Of a stretch of DNA of 39,916 nt, positions 1 through 8,454 are shown piece after piece. Below the pieces are notes generated by a model, which searched no databases, was not told the DNA's origin, and was given only the letters and a program-made list of their open reading frames with translations. Where the stretch lies: NCBI RefSeq assembly GCF_001654855.1, contig NZ_LXEN01000016.1:1-39916 (forward strand), written 5' to 3'. This stretch comes from Proteus myxofaciens ATCC 19692 (GTDB lineage: Bacteria > Pseudomonadota > Gammaproteobacteria > Enterobacterales > Enterobacteriaceae). A program made the translations under genes and the position numbers. The first letter of the stretch is position 1. Every line of letters starts with the position of its first letter.

Positions 1-11
1 AACCCTGACAT
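1..11 (-). CDS. Start of a third tandem lipoprotein gene (partial)
   Basis: Only the first codons (M-S-G) lie in the window; the gene runs off the left edge. The 11 bases are identical to the starts of the two complete copies at 731 and 1451, and the 120 bases upstream match their upstream regions, including the purine-rich GAGG about 9 nt before the ATG. It is therefore almost certainly another copy of the same DUF3304-like lipoprotein. How many more copies lie to the left cannot be seen. Confidence 0.7.
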
Positions 12-135
12 CGTGATAACCTCTGCATAAAATGTTTGAGGTTAGTATTTATCACTTAAGTGGCATTAGCAAATTTTATTTAAGTTTTAAATGATTACTT
101 ACCTATTCCAAGGCGGAGTTATTATGCGTAATGAG

Positions 136-246
136 TTAATGAAAATGATAAGGCTCAATAATGAAATGCTCAGTCATTGCGCTGTATTCCCTGCCTTCTA
201 GAAATATCGGCGGTGCAAAGACCGGATCTACGGTTATTTCGGGCAT
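136..246 (-). pseudogene. 36-codon ORF remnant overlapping lipoprotein copy 1
   Basis: An ATG at 246 lies 8 nt after a good AAGGAG ribosome binding site and overlaps the end of the lipoprotein gene by 13 nt, as in translationally coupled genes. It reads MPEITVDPVFAPPIFLEGRE and ends in TAA after 36 residues. The same ORF is preserved in the next unit. After the stop, the same frame continues into a tail ending L-K-L-K-stop at 76, here with an extra TAG. This looks like the 5' end of a larger gene joined to a 3' end after an internal deletion. I do not recognise the protein. Confidence 0.5.
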
Positions 247-731
247 ACTGTAGGCTCCTTCATATTTCTAGGCGCTTGAATAGGGTATTCTGGCATGCCA
301 TAGGTGAAACAAGATGAGACGACTTTCACTTCATTACAAGGTAGAAAATGCACTTGTAACCCGCAGGATTTATCGTATTGGGCAATGGGCACAATCGCTT
401 CATGTGTATGAGTATTTGTATCTACTTCTTTTTCCCATTGTTTATATTTAACTCTATCAGTGAATCCTGGGAATTTTGAAACCTTTTTGGCATCTACTGT
501 GTTCCATGAAATATGAGCTCTTAACTCTGGTGTCCATTTTTTAGGGATCATGGCACAACAGATGTATCCCCCGATTGAGCCTCCCGCCCCATTGATTTTG
601 AAATCGGATATTTCATATTCGGTGTGGTTAATACCCGTGATATTGCCAGCATTATAAGCGGATTGTTGCGCGGCGGAGCATCCAGAAAGAAGCACCGTGA
701 AAATAAAGGTGGTTTTTGCTAACCCTGACAT
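234..731 (-). CDS. Predicted outer-envelope lipoprotein, DUF3304-like (copy 1)
   Basis: The 165-residue product has a short signal peptide and a lipobox (L-L-S-G-C) with acylated Cys18. The body has an N-H-T motif near residue 35, a Gly-rich stretch ending in a Cys-Cys pair (58-59), P-K-K-W-T-P-E-L, a V-H-F-L motif near 127-130 and a Y-G-x-P-x-Y-P-I motif near 144-151. This pattern matches my recollection of the DUF3304 family, whose biochemical role is unknown; some members sit beside type VI secretion effectors. Residues about 77-109 differ strongly from copy 2, while both ends are nearly identical. The start at 731 is fixed by the signal peptide and a GAGG site. An immunity role is inference only. 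Confidence 0.75.
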   Translation of the reverse strand: MSGLAKTTFIFTVLLSGCSAAQQSAYNAGNITGINHTEYEISDFKINGAGGSIGGYICCAMIPKKWTPELRAHISWNTVDAKKVSKFPGFTDRVKYKQWEKEVDTNTHTHEAIVPIAQYDKSCGLQVHFLPCNEVKVVSSCFTYGMPEYPIQAPRNMKEPTVCPK

Positions 732-855
732 CGTGATTGCCTCTCCATGAAATGTTTGAGGTTAGTATTTATCACTTAAGTATCATTGGCAAATTTTATT
801 TAAGTTTTAAATGATTGCTTACCTGTTCCAAGGCGGAGTTATTATGCATAAAGAG

Positions 856-966
856 TTAATGAAAATGATAAGGCTCAATAATGAAATGCTCAGTCATTGC
901 GCTGTATTCCCTGCCTTCTAGAAATATCGGCGGTGCAAAGACCGGATCTACGGTGATTTCGGGCAT
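856..966 (-). pseudogene. 36-codon ORF remnant overlapping lipoprotein copy 2
   Basis: This is the same 36-residue ORF as at 136-246, starting 8 nt after AAGGAG and overlapping the end of the upstream lipoprotein gene (which stops at 948). Nucleotide changes between the two copies in this stretch are few. After the TAA at 856 the frame reopens at an ATG (849) and reads M-H-N-N-S-A-L-E-Q-V-S-N-H-L-K-L-K to a TAA at 796, which resembles the C-terminus of another protein. I interpret it as a relic, not a working gene, but expression as a short peptide cannot be excluded because its start signals are intact. Confidence 0.5.
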
Positions 967-1451
967 ACTGTAGGCTCCTTCATTTTTCTAGGCGCTTGAA
1001 TAGGGTATTCCGGCATGCCATAGGTGAAACAAGATGAGACGACCTTAACTTCATTACAAGGCAGAAAATGCACTTGTAACCCACAAGATTTATCGTATTG
1101 GGCAATGGGCACAATCGCTTCGTGATTTTGTGTTCTATCTTTAACTTGTTGTTCCCATTTATTAAAATCATCCACTTTATTAAAATTAGGTGGAGGCGGA
1201 AGCCCTTTGGTATTGATTGTCTTCCATGAAATATAAGCTCTTAGCTCAGGTGTCCATTTTTTAGGGATCATAACACAACAAGTGTATCCGCCAATTGACC
1301 CACCGGCCTCATTGATTTTGAAATCGGATATTTCATATTCGGTGTGGTTAATACCGGTTGTATTACCAGCATTATAAGCGGATTGTTGCGCGACGGAGCA
1401 TCCAGAAAGAAGCACTGTGAAAATAAAGGTGGTTTTTGCTAACCCTGACAT
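948..1451 (-). CDS. Predicted outer-envelope lipoprotein, DUF3304-like (copy 2)
   Basis: The product has 167 residues, with the same lipobox (Cys18), N-H-T, Cys-Cys, V-H-F-L and Y-G-x-P-x-Y-P-I motifs as copy 1. It is two residues longer because the stop codon of copy 1 (TAA) is a TCA here. The central block (residues about 77-109) is a different sequence of identical length, containing P-P-P-P. A conserved frame with a variable core suggests that the core sets binding specificity, as in immunity or receptor proteins. It is the right-most intact gene of the array and has about 120 bp of upstream sequence that could hold a promoter. Confidence 0.75.
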   Translation of the reverse strand: MSGLAKTTFIFTVLLSGCSVAQQSAYNAGNTTGINHTEYEISDFKINEAGGSIGGYTCCVMIPKKWTPELRAYISWKTINTKGLPPPPNFNKVDDFNKWEQQVKDRTQNHEAIVPIAQYDKSCGLQVHFLPCNEVKVVSSCFTYGMPEYPIQAPRKMKEPTVCPKSP

Positions 1452-1515
1452 CGTGATTGCCTCTCCATGAAATGTATGGAGTTAGTATTTATCACTTAAG
1501 TGGCATTAGCAAATT

Positions 1516-1569
1516 TTATTTAAGTTTTAAATAATTGCTTACCTGTTCCAAGGCGGGATTATCCTGCAT
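1516..1569 (-). pseudogene. C-terminal tail remnant upstream of lipoprotein copy 2
   Basis: This reads M-Q-D-N-P-A-L-E-Q-V-S-N-Y-L-K-L-K-stop. It aligns codon for codon with the tail upstream of copy 1 (796-849), and the tail at 76-129 is the same with a premature TAG. Codon-level similarity with mainly third-base and conservative changes suggests that it was once coding. It probably represents the end of a gene that preceded the lipoprotein in the ancestral unit. No start signals are evident. Confidence 0.35.
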
Positions 1570-1620
1570 CAGAATCTTATAAAAGAGATAAGATTAATAA
1601 TGAAAAATAATCTTTAAAAA

Positions 1621-1649
1621 CAAAAAAGGCGGAATCAATCCACCTTTTC
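1621..1649 (-). terminator. Intrinsic terminator after uraA
   Basis: Read on the minus strand, AAAAGGTGGA - TTGAT - TCCGCCTTTT forms a 10-bp stem (one G-U pair) followed by TTG, about 30 nt beyond the uraA stop codon. Confidence 0.8.
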
Positions 1650-1681
1650 ATCGTTATTGATATCACTTTTAACGTGTTTAA

Positions 1682-2986
1682 TTAATTATTTTTATCCGTT
1701 GCTTCGCTAACAGCTTCAAGCGTATTATCCATCAACTCTGCTTCAGGGCGAATAATGCTCACAAGTTTGAAAATTAAACTTAAAACAATACCTACAATCG
1801 TTGCTAATGCCATGCCTTTCAATTCTGCTGCGCCGATATGAATAGCCGCCCCGCTCACACCAACAATTAAAATAATCGCAGTTAAAATTAAGTTTTGAGG
1901 TTTGTTATAATCAACCTTAGAGTCGATTAATACACGAATACCTGAAGCACCAATCACACCATATAATAGTAATGAAACCCCCCCCATTACAGGAACAGGT
2001 ACCGCTGCTATTGCAGCAGCTAATTTACCCACACACGATAATAAAATAGCGATAATGGCAGCACCACCAATAACCCATGAGCTATAAACTTTAGTGATTG
2101 CCATAACGCCAATATTTTCACCGTAGGTTGTATTCGGTGTTGATCCAAAAAAACCCGAAATAATGGTAGAGAAACCATTAGCAAACATGGAACGATGTAA
2201 GCCTGGATTTTTCATTAAATCACGTTTCACAATATTCGCTGTCACTACAAGATGACCTACGTGCTCAGCAATAACAACCAATGCCGCAGGTAAAATAATA
2301 AATATTGCACTCCACTCAAACCGTGGTGAATAAAAAGTAGGTAATGCAAACCAATGAGCTTCTTTTATAGGTGTAACATCAACAACGCCCATAAAGAATG
2401 AAAGTGCATAACCTGCTAATACACCAATTAAGATAGGAATAATGGCAAGGAATCCTCTAAATACGACAGAACCTAGAATAGTAACGCCCAATGTTACCAT
2501 TGAAATAAGCAATGTCTGACTATCAACAGGTGAATCAGCACTAGGCAATAAACCTGCCATTCCTGCTGCTGTACCCGCTAATTCAAGGCCGATAACAGCA
2601 ACGATTGCACCCATCGCCGCAGGTGGAAACATCACATTAATCCAACCTCGTCCTGCAATCTTAACAATACCTGCAACAAGGCAAAACAATACCCCACAGA
2701 CAATAAAACCACCTAAAGCTAACTCATATCCTAAAGGGAGAAGTAATAATACAGGGGAAATAAAAGCAAAACTTGAACCTAAATAAGCTGGGATACGGCC
2801 TTTACAGATAAAGAGATAAAGTAACGTACCAATACCATTAAATAATAGAATTGTTGCTGGATTAACTTTAAATAAAATAGGGACAAGCACTGTTGCACCA
2901 AACATGGCGAACAGATGTTGTAAGCTCAACGGGATCGTTTGTAATAACGGTGGACGCTCTTCTACCCCAATTGCACGACGAGTCAT
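1682..2986 (-). CDS. uraA: Uracil:H+ symporter UraA
   Basis: An inner-membrane nucleobase transporter (NAT/NCS2 family) that imports uracil with a proton for salvage by Upp. At 434 residues it is close to the E. coli protein (429), with the usual pattern of about 14 membrane segments. The residues known to matter in E. coli UraA fall at the same numbers: Glu241 and His245 in the E-H-V-G-H motif, and Glu290 in T-P-N-T-T-Y-G-E. It lies downstream of upp in the same direction, separated by an intrinsic terminator-like hairpin, so expression probably depends on partial read-through or its own promoter. Confidence 0.95.
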   Translation of the reverse strand: MTRRAIGVEERPPLLQTIPLSLQHLFAMFGATVLVPILFKVNPATILLFNGIGTLLYLFICKGRIPAYLGSSFAFISPVLLLLPLGYELALGGFIVCGVLFCLVAGIVKIAGRGWINVMFPPAAMGAIVAVIGLELAGTAAGMAGLLPSADSPVDSQTLLISMVTLGVTILGSVVFRGFLAIIPILIGVLAGYALSFFMGVVDVTPIKEAHWFALPTFYSPRFEWSAIFIILPAALVVIAEHVGHLVVTANIVKRDLMKNPGLHRSMFANGFSTIISGFFGSTPNTTYGENIGVMAITKVYSSWVIGGAAIIAILLSCVGKLAAAIAAVPVPVMGGVSLLLYGVIGASGIRVLIDSKVDYNKPQNLILTAIILIVGVSGAAIHIGAAELKGMALATIVGIVLSLIFKLVSIIRPEAELMDNTLEAVSEATDKNN

Positions 2987-3053
2987 GCTGACAACCTCTC
3001 TATAATATGAATAGATAAATGATTATGTTTTTAATTTTAAAAATATTCGGTTC

Positions 3054-3082
3054 AAAAAAAAGCCGACTATCAAAGTCGGCTT
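3054..3082 (-). terminator. Terminator/attenuator between upp and uraA
   Basis: On the minus strand AAGCCGACT - TTGAT - AGTCGGCTT forms a perfect 9-bp stem followed by a run of Ts. It lies just after the upp stop codon and 70 bp before the uraA start, so it should reduce uraA transcription relative to upp. Confidence 0.85.
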
Positions 3083-3087
3083 AATTA

Positions 3088-3714
3088 TTATTTTGTACCA
3101 AATATCTTATCACCGGCATCGCCGAGACCAGGAACAATATATCCATGCTCATTGAGATGATCATCAATTGATGCAGTATATAATTCCACATCAGGATGAG
3201 CCTCTCTCAATGCCTTAATTCCTTCAGGAGCAGCAACCAGTACTAATACTTTAATTGATGAACAGCCCGCATTTTTTAATAAGTCAATTGTGGCAATCAT
3301 AGAGCCGCCAGTTGCTAACATTGGGTCAACAACAAGAGCCATGCGTTCTTCAATATGGGAGGCTAATTTCTGGAAGTAAGGGACGGGTTTTAAAGTTTCT
3401 TCATCGCGGTAAACACCAACAACACTAATTCGGGCACTAGGAATATTTTCTAATACTCCATCCATCATCCCGAGACCGGCTCGTAAGATAGGAACAACAG
3501 TAATTTTTTTTCCTTTAATTTGTTCTATCTCAACAGGACCGCACCAACCTTCAATAGTGACTGTTTCCGTTTCTAAATCAGCAGTCGCTTCATACGTCAG
3601 TAGACTGGAAACTTCTGAAGCCAGCTCACGAAAGCGTTTAGTGCTAATATCATGATCTCGCATCAGCCCCAGTTTATGTTGAATGAGTGGGTGCTTTACC
3701 TCAACGATCTTCAT
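3088..3714 (-). CDS. upp: Uracil phosphoribosyltransferase
   Basis: Converts uracil and PRPP to UMP in the cytoplasm (pyrimidine salvage). At 208 residues it has the length of the E. coli enzyme. The type I phosphoribosyltransferase PRPP-binding loop is visible as D-P-M-L-A-T-G-G-S (130-138), preceded by hydrophobic V-V. The C-terminal uracil-binding [12 protein letters not shown] segment is present. The ATG at 3714 has a TAGGAG site 5 nt upstream. The gene is divergent from purM, an arrangement also found in E. coli, and forms a functional pair with uraA. Confidence 0.96.
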   Translation of the reverse strand: MKIVEVKHPLIQHKLGLMRDHDISTKRFRELASEVSSLLTYEATADLETETVTIEGWCGPVEIEQIKGKKITVVPILRAGLGMMDGVLENIPSARISVVGVYRDEETLKPVPYFQKLASHIEERMALVVDPMLATGGSMIATIDLLKNAGCSSIKVLVLVAAPEGIKALREAHPDVELYTASIDDHLNEHGYIVPGLGDAGDKIFGTK

Positions 3715-3866
3715 AATTTCTCCTAATGTTCGTCGCAGCCTGACAAAAAAATCGCGAGATTATACCGCTTTTTTATCAGTATGCCATCGTTTTTCTATTG
3801 ATTTTAATCAAGTGCACAGCTTTTAATCAGACCAACATGAATAATTGTGAGCGACAAAGAAGATCC

Positions 3867-3882
3867 TCGCAAACGTTTGCTT
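3867..3882. promoter_or_regulatory. PurR operator upstream of purM
   Basis: TCGCAAACGTTTGCTT matches the PurR consensus ACGCAAACGTTTNCNT in its core CGCAAACGTTTGC. It lies 62-77 bp before the purM start codon, just upstream of a possible -10 element (TAGAAT at 3890). PurR with hypoxanthine or guanine would repress purMN here. Confidence 0.85.
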
Positions 3883-3943
3883 TGACTGATAGAATAGCAT
3901 TCGCACACATTTTTTTAACAGCAACTTGCCGTGAGGGCCAGAC

Positions 3944-4984
3944 GTGACTAGCAAATCCTCTCTCAGCTATAAAGACGCCGGTGTCGATATTGATGCTGGT
4001 AATGCTTTAGTCGATCGTATCAAAACTGTAGTAAAAGAGACTCGCCGTCCTGAAGTCATGGGAGGTTTAGGTGGCTTTGGCGCTTTATGCGCTATTCCCT
4101 CTAAATACCGTGAACCTATCTTAGTATCAGGCACTGATGGCGTCGGAACTAAACTTCGCCTCGCTATGGACTTAAATCGCCATGATGATATTGGTATTGA
4201 TTTAGTCGCAATGTGTGTAAATGATTTAATCGTTCAAGGTGCTGAGCCTCTTTTTTTCCTTGATTACTATGCCACAGGAAAATTAGATGTCGATACCGCG
4301 GCGCGTGTAGTGACAGGTATTGCTGAAGGTTGTAAACAATCAGGTTGCGCATTAGTCGGTGGCGAAACCGCAGAAATGCCGGGTATGTATCATGGTAATG
4401 ATTACGATATTGCGGGCTTTTGTGTTGGCGTTGTTGAAAAATCAGAAATTATCGATGGCAGTAAAGTGAAAGCGGGTGACGCTTTGATTGCATTAGCCTC
4501 AAGTGGTCCTCACTCTAATGGCTACTCGTTAGTTCGTAAAATTTTAGACGTCAGCAATGCTGATGCCGAAAAGACACAACTTGAGGGTAAATCCCTTGCT
4601 GATCATCTTCTAGCACCAACCCGTATCTATGTTAAATCACTGCTTTCTCTGATTGAAAAAGTGGATATTCACGCTGTTGCACATATTACAGGTGGTGGTT
4701 TTTGGGAAAATATCCCTCGTGTATTACCTGAAAATACACAAGCTCACATTAATAGCAACAGTTGGCAATGGCCTGCTGTCTTTACATGGTTACAAGAAGC
4801 AGGTGGCGTTAGCACTCACGAAATGTATCGTACATTTAACTGTGGTGTTGGCCTACTTATCGCGGTAAACCAAGATGATGTAGAACAAACATTAGCGCAC
4901 CTAACCCAATGTGGTGAACAGGCATGGCTAATTGGCGAAATAGCGCCTCAATCTCATGGTGAAGCGCAAGTTATTATTGATTAA
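3944..4984 (+). CDS. purM: Phosphoribosylformylglycinamidine cyclo-ligase (AIR synthetase)
   Basis: Step five of purine synthesis: ATP-dependent closure of FGAM to aminoimidazole ribotide. At 346 residues it matches the family length (E. coli 345). The N-terminal [13 protein letters not shown] signature, the G-T-D-G-V-G-T-K-L loop and the G-G-E-T-A-E-M-P-G motif are intact. The start is a GTG (3944) preceded by GAGGG; it gives the expected N-terminus and no ATG fits better. It is the first gene of a purMN operon under the PurR box at 3867. Confidence 0.96.
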   Translation: MTSKSSLSYKDAGVDIDAGNALVDRIKTVVKETRRPEVMGGLGGFGALCAIPSKYREPILVSGTDGVGTKLRLAMDLNRHDDIGIDLVAMCVNDLIVQGAEPLFFLDYYATGKLDVDTAARVVTGIAEGCKQSGCALVGGETAEMPGMYHGNDYDIAGFCVGVVEKSEIIDGSKVKAGDALIALASSGPHSNGYSLVRKILDVSNADAEKTQLEGKSLADHLLAPTRIYVKSLLSLIEKVDIHAVAHITGGGFWENIPRVLPENTQAHINSNSWQWPAVFTWLQEAGGVSTHEMYRTFNCGVGLLIAVNQDDVEQTLAHLTQCGEQAWLIGEIAPQSHGEAQVIID

Positions 4985-4997
4985 TAAAACTCTGTGA

Positions 4998-5627
4998 ATG
5001 AAAAAGATTATTGTTCTTATATCAGGTAATGGTAGCAACCTACAGGCAATTATTAATGCCTGTAGGGCAAATAAAATAGCGGGAGATATTGTTGCTGTAT
5101 TTAGTAACAAAGCGGATGCTTATGGACTAGAAAGAGCAAAACTCGCCAATATTCCTGCTCATTTTATTGATCCTAGCCTTTTTACCGATAGAGCCTGTTA
5201 CGATGAAGCGTTGATTAAGAAAATAGATATTTATCAACCCGATATTGTGATATTAGCAGGTTTTATGCGTATTTTATCACCTGTTTTTGTCACGCATTAT
5301 CAACATAAACTATTGAATATCCACCCTTCTCTTCTTCCTAAGTACCCAGGATTACACACACATAAACAAGTCATTGAAAATAGAGACCCCTTTCATGGCG
5401 TGACAGTTCATTTTGTCACAGAAGAGCTAGATGGTGGTCCTATGATAATTCAAGCACGTATTGCTGTGTTACCCGAGGATACAGAAAAAACGCTACAAGC
5501 TAGAATACAAAAAGAGGAATATCGTATTTATCCACTTGCTATAAGCTGGCTTGCTGAAGGACGATTGAAAATGGAGAATAATCAAGCTTATTTAGATAAT
5601 ATTGCGCTTTTTAACAATCTTGATTAA
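4998..5627 (+). CDS. purN: Phosphoribosylglycinamide formyltransferase (GAR transformylase)
   Basis: Transfers the formyl group of 10-formyl-tetrahydrofolate to GAR (step three of purine synthesis). The 209 residues include the family catalytic residues: Asn107 and His109 in L-N-I-H-P-S-L-L, and Asp145 in E-L-D-G-G-P. The N-terminal I-S-G-N-G-S-N-L-Q loop binds the GAR phosphate. It begins 13 bp after purM, so the two are co-transcribed, and it is followed by a terminator that separates it from speG. Confidence 0.95.
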   Translation: MKKIIVLISGNGSNLQAIINACRANKIAGDIVAVFSNKADAYGLERAKLANIPAHFIDPSLFTDRACYDEALIKKIDIYQPDIVILAGFMRILSPVFVTHYQHKLLNIHPSLLPKYPGLHTHKQVIENRDPFHGVTVHFVTEELDGGPMIIQARIAVLPEDTEKTLQARIQKEEYRIYPLAISWLAEGRLKMENNQAYLDNIALFNNLD

Positions 5628-5644
5628 CTATTTCTCTTAAGATA

Positions 5645-5687
5645 AAAAGTCACTTTATGCTACACTGTAGCCCGAGTGACTTTTTTT
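5645..5687 (+). terminator. Intrinsic terminator after purN
   Basis: AAGTCACT (5647-5654) pairs with AGTGACTT (5675-5682) around an inner GCTAC-ACT-GTAGC hairpin, followed by a T run. It lies 20 bp after the purN stop. Confidence 0.75.
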
Positions 5688-5733
5688 GTATCACTTTTTT
5701 CTCTTTTTATTCAATGCATTCGCCGAGGTGCTT

Positions 5734-6324
5734 ATGTCCGGTGGTAGAAAAGCTCCACCTATAAAATTACGTCCTCTCGAACGAGAAGATCTCCCTTTTG
5801 TTCATCAACTTGATAATAATGCCAGCGTTATGCGCTATTGGTTTGAAGAACCTTATGAAGCTTTTATCGAGCTTTCTGATCTTTATGAGAAACATATTCA
5901 CGATCAAAGTGAACGTCGTTTTACAGCAGAAAGTGATGGTACTAAAGTGGGCTTAGTTGAGCTTGTCGAAATTGACTATGTTCATCGTCGCGCAGAATTC
6001 CAAATTATTATTGCACCCGCGCATCAAGGCCATGGTTACGCTTCACGAGCTGCAAAATTAGCAATGGATTATGCGTTTTCTGTCCTTAATCTTTATAAAC
6101 TCTATTTAATCGTCGATAAAGAAAATGCAAAAGCGATTCATATTTATGAAAAGCTTGGCTTTAAAAAAGAGGGTGATTTAATAGATGAATTTTTCGTTAA
6201 CGGTGAATATCGTTCTGCGATTAGAATGTGTACTTTCCAAGCTAAATATTTTGAACAAAAATCAAAAGAAACAAAACCGGAAAACTTTATAAAACCAGGT
6301 GCCACTATTAAGCAACATGTCTGA
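5734..6324 (+). CDS. speG: Spermidine N1-acetyltransferase
   Basis: A GNAT-family enzyme that acetylates spermidine and spermine with acetyl-CoA, limiting polyamine toxicity. The start chosen is the ATG at 5734, which has GAGG 6 nt upstream and gives 196 residues (E. coli 186). The longer reading frame from 5686 would run through the purN terminator. The sequence tracks E. coli SpeG closely: [10 protein letters not shown], the acidic F-E-E-P-Y-E-A-F segment, D-Q-S-E-R-R-F, and the acetyl-CoA loop [10 protein letters not shown]. The C-terminal extension of about 10 residues is not remarkable. It sits alone between terminator-bounded purMN and ppk. Confidence 0.93.
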   Translation: MSGGRKAPPIKLRPLEREDLPFVHQLDNNASVMRYWFEEPYEAFIELSDLYEKHIHDQSERRFTAESDGTKVGLVELVEIDYVHRRAEFQIIIAPAHQGHGYASRAAKLAMDYAFSVLNLYKLYLIVDKENAKAIHIYEKLGFKKEGDLIDEFFVNGEYRSAIRMCTFQAKYFEQKSKETKPENFIKPGATIKQHV

Positions 6325-6369
6325 TAAATATCAGATATAAGATTTAACGCTAACCTTATTGGAGTTCAG

Positions 6370-8451
6370 ATGTCCCAAGAACGACTCTATATAGATAAAG
6401 AGCTCAGCTGGCTCGCATTTAATGAGCGAGTATTACAAGAGGCGGCAGATAAACGAAACCCGTTAATTGAAAGAGTTAGGTTTCTGGGTATCTATTCCAA
6501 TAATCTTGATGAATTTTATAAAGTTCGTTTTGCAGATGTAAAACGCAGAATGCTAATCAATGAAGAGCGTGGTTCTCGTTCTGCCTCTAGCCATGCTAGT
6601 CATTTGATTAAAAAAATTCATTCAAAAGTAACCAAAATAGATCAAGAATTTGACGCCCTCTATAATGATTTGCTATTAGAAATGGCAAGAAATCAGATTT
6701 TTTTAATTAATGAGCGCCAAATATCACCTAATCAGCAAATCTGGTTACGACAATATTTTCGCCAGCATTTAAGAAAACACATCACGCCAATTCTGATTAA
6801 TCCTGAAACCAACTTAGTTGAGTTTCTTAAAGATGATTATACATATTTAGCGGTTGAAATTGCACAAGGGCAAAATATTCATTATGCATTATTAGAAATT
6901 CCTTCTGATAAAGTACCTCGTTTTGTTATTTTGCCAACAGAACAAGGTCGTGGTAAGAAAAAATCCATGATCTTATTAGATAATATTTTGCGTTATTGCC
7001 TTGATGAGATTTTTAAAGGATTTTTTGATTATGATTCATTAAATGCCTATTCCATGAAAATGACGCGTGATGCGGAATACGATCTCGCTACAGAGATGGA
7101 ATCAAGTTTACTTGAAATGATGTCATCAACGCTAAAACAACGTTTAACAGCAGAGCCTGTACGCTTTGTGTATCAACGTGATATGCCTGATGAGATGGTT
7201 GAAGTTCTAAGAAGCAAATTAGGGCTATCCAATAATGACTCTGTTATTGCGGGTGGTCGTTATCATAATTTCAAAGACTTTATCGATTTTCCTAATGAGG
7301 GAAGTAAGTTTCTCTTAAATAAGCCAATTCCCCGTTTACGCCATGTCTGGTTTGATAATTTCCGTAATGGTTTTGATGCCATTCGTGAACGCGATGTCCT
7401 GCTCTATTATCCTTATCATACCTTTGAGCATATGTTGGAATTGTTACGCCAAGCCTCTTTTGACCCGAGTGTTATCGCGATAAAAATCAATATCTATCGT
7501 GTCGCCAAAGACTCACGAATTATTGATTCAATGATACATGCGGCTCATAACGGTAAACGTATTACTGTGGTAGTTGAATTACAAGCACGTTTTGACGAAG
7601 CGGCGAATATTCACTGGGCTAAACGGCTAACAGAAGCAGGTGTTCATGTTATTTTTTCTGCACCTGGTTTAAAAATTCATGCAAAATTATTTATTATTTC
7701 TCGTTTAGAAGAAGGTGAGATTATTCGTTATGCACATATCGGCACGGGTAACTTTAACGAAAAAACAGCCAGATTATATACTGACTACTCATTATTAACC
7801 GCTAACCCTGAAATTACGAATGAGGTTAGACGCGTCTTTAATTTTATTGAAAACCCTTATCGCCCTGTTAGTTTTGAACATTTAATGGTTTCACCACAAA
7901 ACTCGCGTTTACTGTTAAATCAATTAATTACTAATGAAATACACAGTGCACAAGCAGGACATGTAGCAGGGATCACCTTAAAAGTGAATAATTTAGTCGA
8001 TGAAGAGTTAGTCAATCGACTTTATGATGCTTCTGATGCGGGTGTTAAAATTCGTCTACTCGTAAGAGGTATGTGCTCTTTAGTCCCTAATCAACCCGGA
8101 TTTAGTGAAAACATTCAAGTCACGAGTGTTGTTGATCGCTTTTTAGAGCACGACAGAGTGTATGTTTTTACAAATAAAGGTGATGAAAAAATCTTTCTTT
8201 CTTCTGCTGATTGGATGACACGAAATTTAGATTACCGTATTGAAGTCGCGGTACCTTTGCTTGACCCGCGAATTAAACAGCAGGTTCTTGATATATTAGA
8301 CCTTCAATTTAATGACACGGTAAAAGCACGTTATATAGATAAAGATTTAACAAATAGCTATGTCCCACGAGGAAACAAACGTAAAATTCGTTCCCAACTT
8401 GCTGTTTATGAATATATTAAATCTTTAGAACAACCAGGAACACGAGCGTAA
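6370..8451 (+). CDS. ppk: Polyphosphate kinase 1
   Basis: Reversibly transfers the terminal phosphate of ATP to polyphosphate; a membrane-associated homotetramer in E. coli. At 693 residues (E. coli 688) all four domains are present: the N-terminal E-L-S-W-L[10 protein letters not shown], the head domain, and two phospholipase D-like C-terminal domains. The catalytic histidine phosphorylated in the reaction is His437 (G-L-K-I-H-A-K-L) and the second conserved one is His456 (Y-A-H-I-G-T-G-N-F). It has GGAG before the ATG and is followed 3 bp later by ppx, so the synthesis and degradation enzymes are co-expressed. Confidence 0.97.
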   Translation: MSQERLYIDKELSWLAFNERVLQEAADKRNPLIERVRFLGIYSNNLDEFYKVRFADVKRRMLINEERGSRSASSHASHLIKKIHSKVTKIDQEFDALYNDLLLEMARNQIFLINERQISPNQQIWLRQYFRQHLRKHITPILINPETNLVEFLKDDYTYLAVEIAQGQNIHYALLEIPSDKVPRFVILPTEQGRGKKKSMILLDNILRYCLDEIFKGFFDYDSLNAYSMKMTRDAEYDLATEMESSLLEMMSSTLKQRLTAEPVRFVYQRDMPDEMVEVLRSKLGLSNNDSVIAGGRYHNFKDFIDFPNEGSKFLLNKPIPRLRHVWFDNFRNGFDAIRERDVLLYYPYHTFEHMLELLRQASFDPSVIAIKINIYRVAKDSRIIDSMIHAAHNGKRITVVVELQARFDEAANIHWAKRLTEAGVHVIFSAPGLKIHAKLFIISRLEEGEIIRYAHIGTGNFNEKTARLYTDYSLLTANPEITNEVRRVFNFIENPYRPVSFEHLMVSPQNSRLLLNQLITNEIHSAQAGHVAGITLKVNNLVDEELVNRLYDASDAGVKIRLLVRGMCSLVPNQPGFSENIQVTSVVDRFLEHDRVYVFTNKGDEKIFLSSADWMTRNLDYRIEVAVPLLDPRIKQQVLDILDLQFNDTVKARYIDKDLTNSYVPRGNKRKIRSQLAVYEYIKSLEQPGTRA

Positions 8452-8454
8452 TCT

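Larger units (their letters stand above)
1..1605. repeat. Tandem array, 720-bp unit, at least three copies
   Basis: The junction sequence AACCCTGACATCGTGAT occurs at 1, 721 and 1441, so the period is exactly 720 bp. Each unit holds one lipoprotein gene on the minus strand, a short overlapping ORF remnant, and about 120 bp of upstream sequence. The units are near-identical at their edges but diverge in the centre of the lipoprotein gene (about 415-520 against 1130-1240) without changing length. The rightmost unit is degenerate beyond about 1569 and fades out near 1605, just before the uraA terminator. Confidence 0.9.

Noticed and set aside
980-1171. 63-codon minus-strand ORF inside lipoprotein copy 2
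   Set aside because: It lies in another frame of a clear lipoprotein gene and has no counterpart in copy 1.
4928-5110. 60-codon minus-strand ORF across the purM-purN junction
   Set aside because: Antisense to two well-supported genes, with no ribosome binding site or recognisable sequence.
5686-5733. Sixteen-codon N-terminal extension of speG
   Set aside because: It would start at TTG inside the purN terminator; the ATG at 5734 has GAGG at the right distance and matches the family N-terminus.
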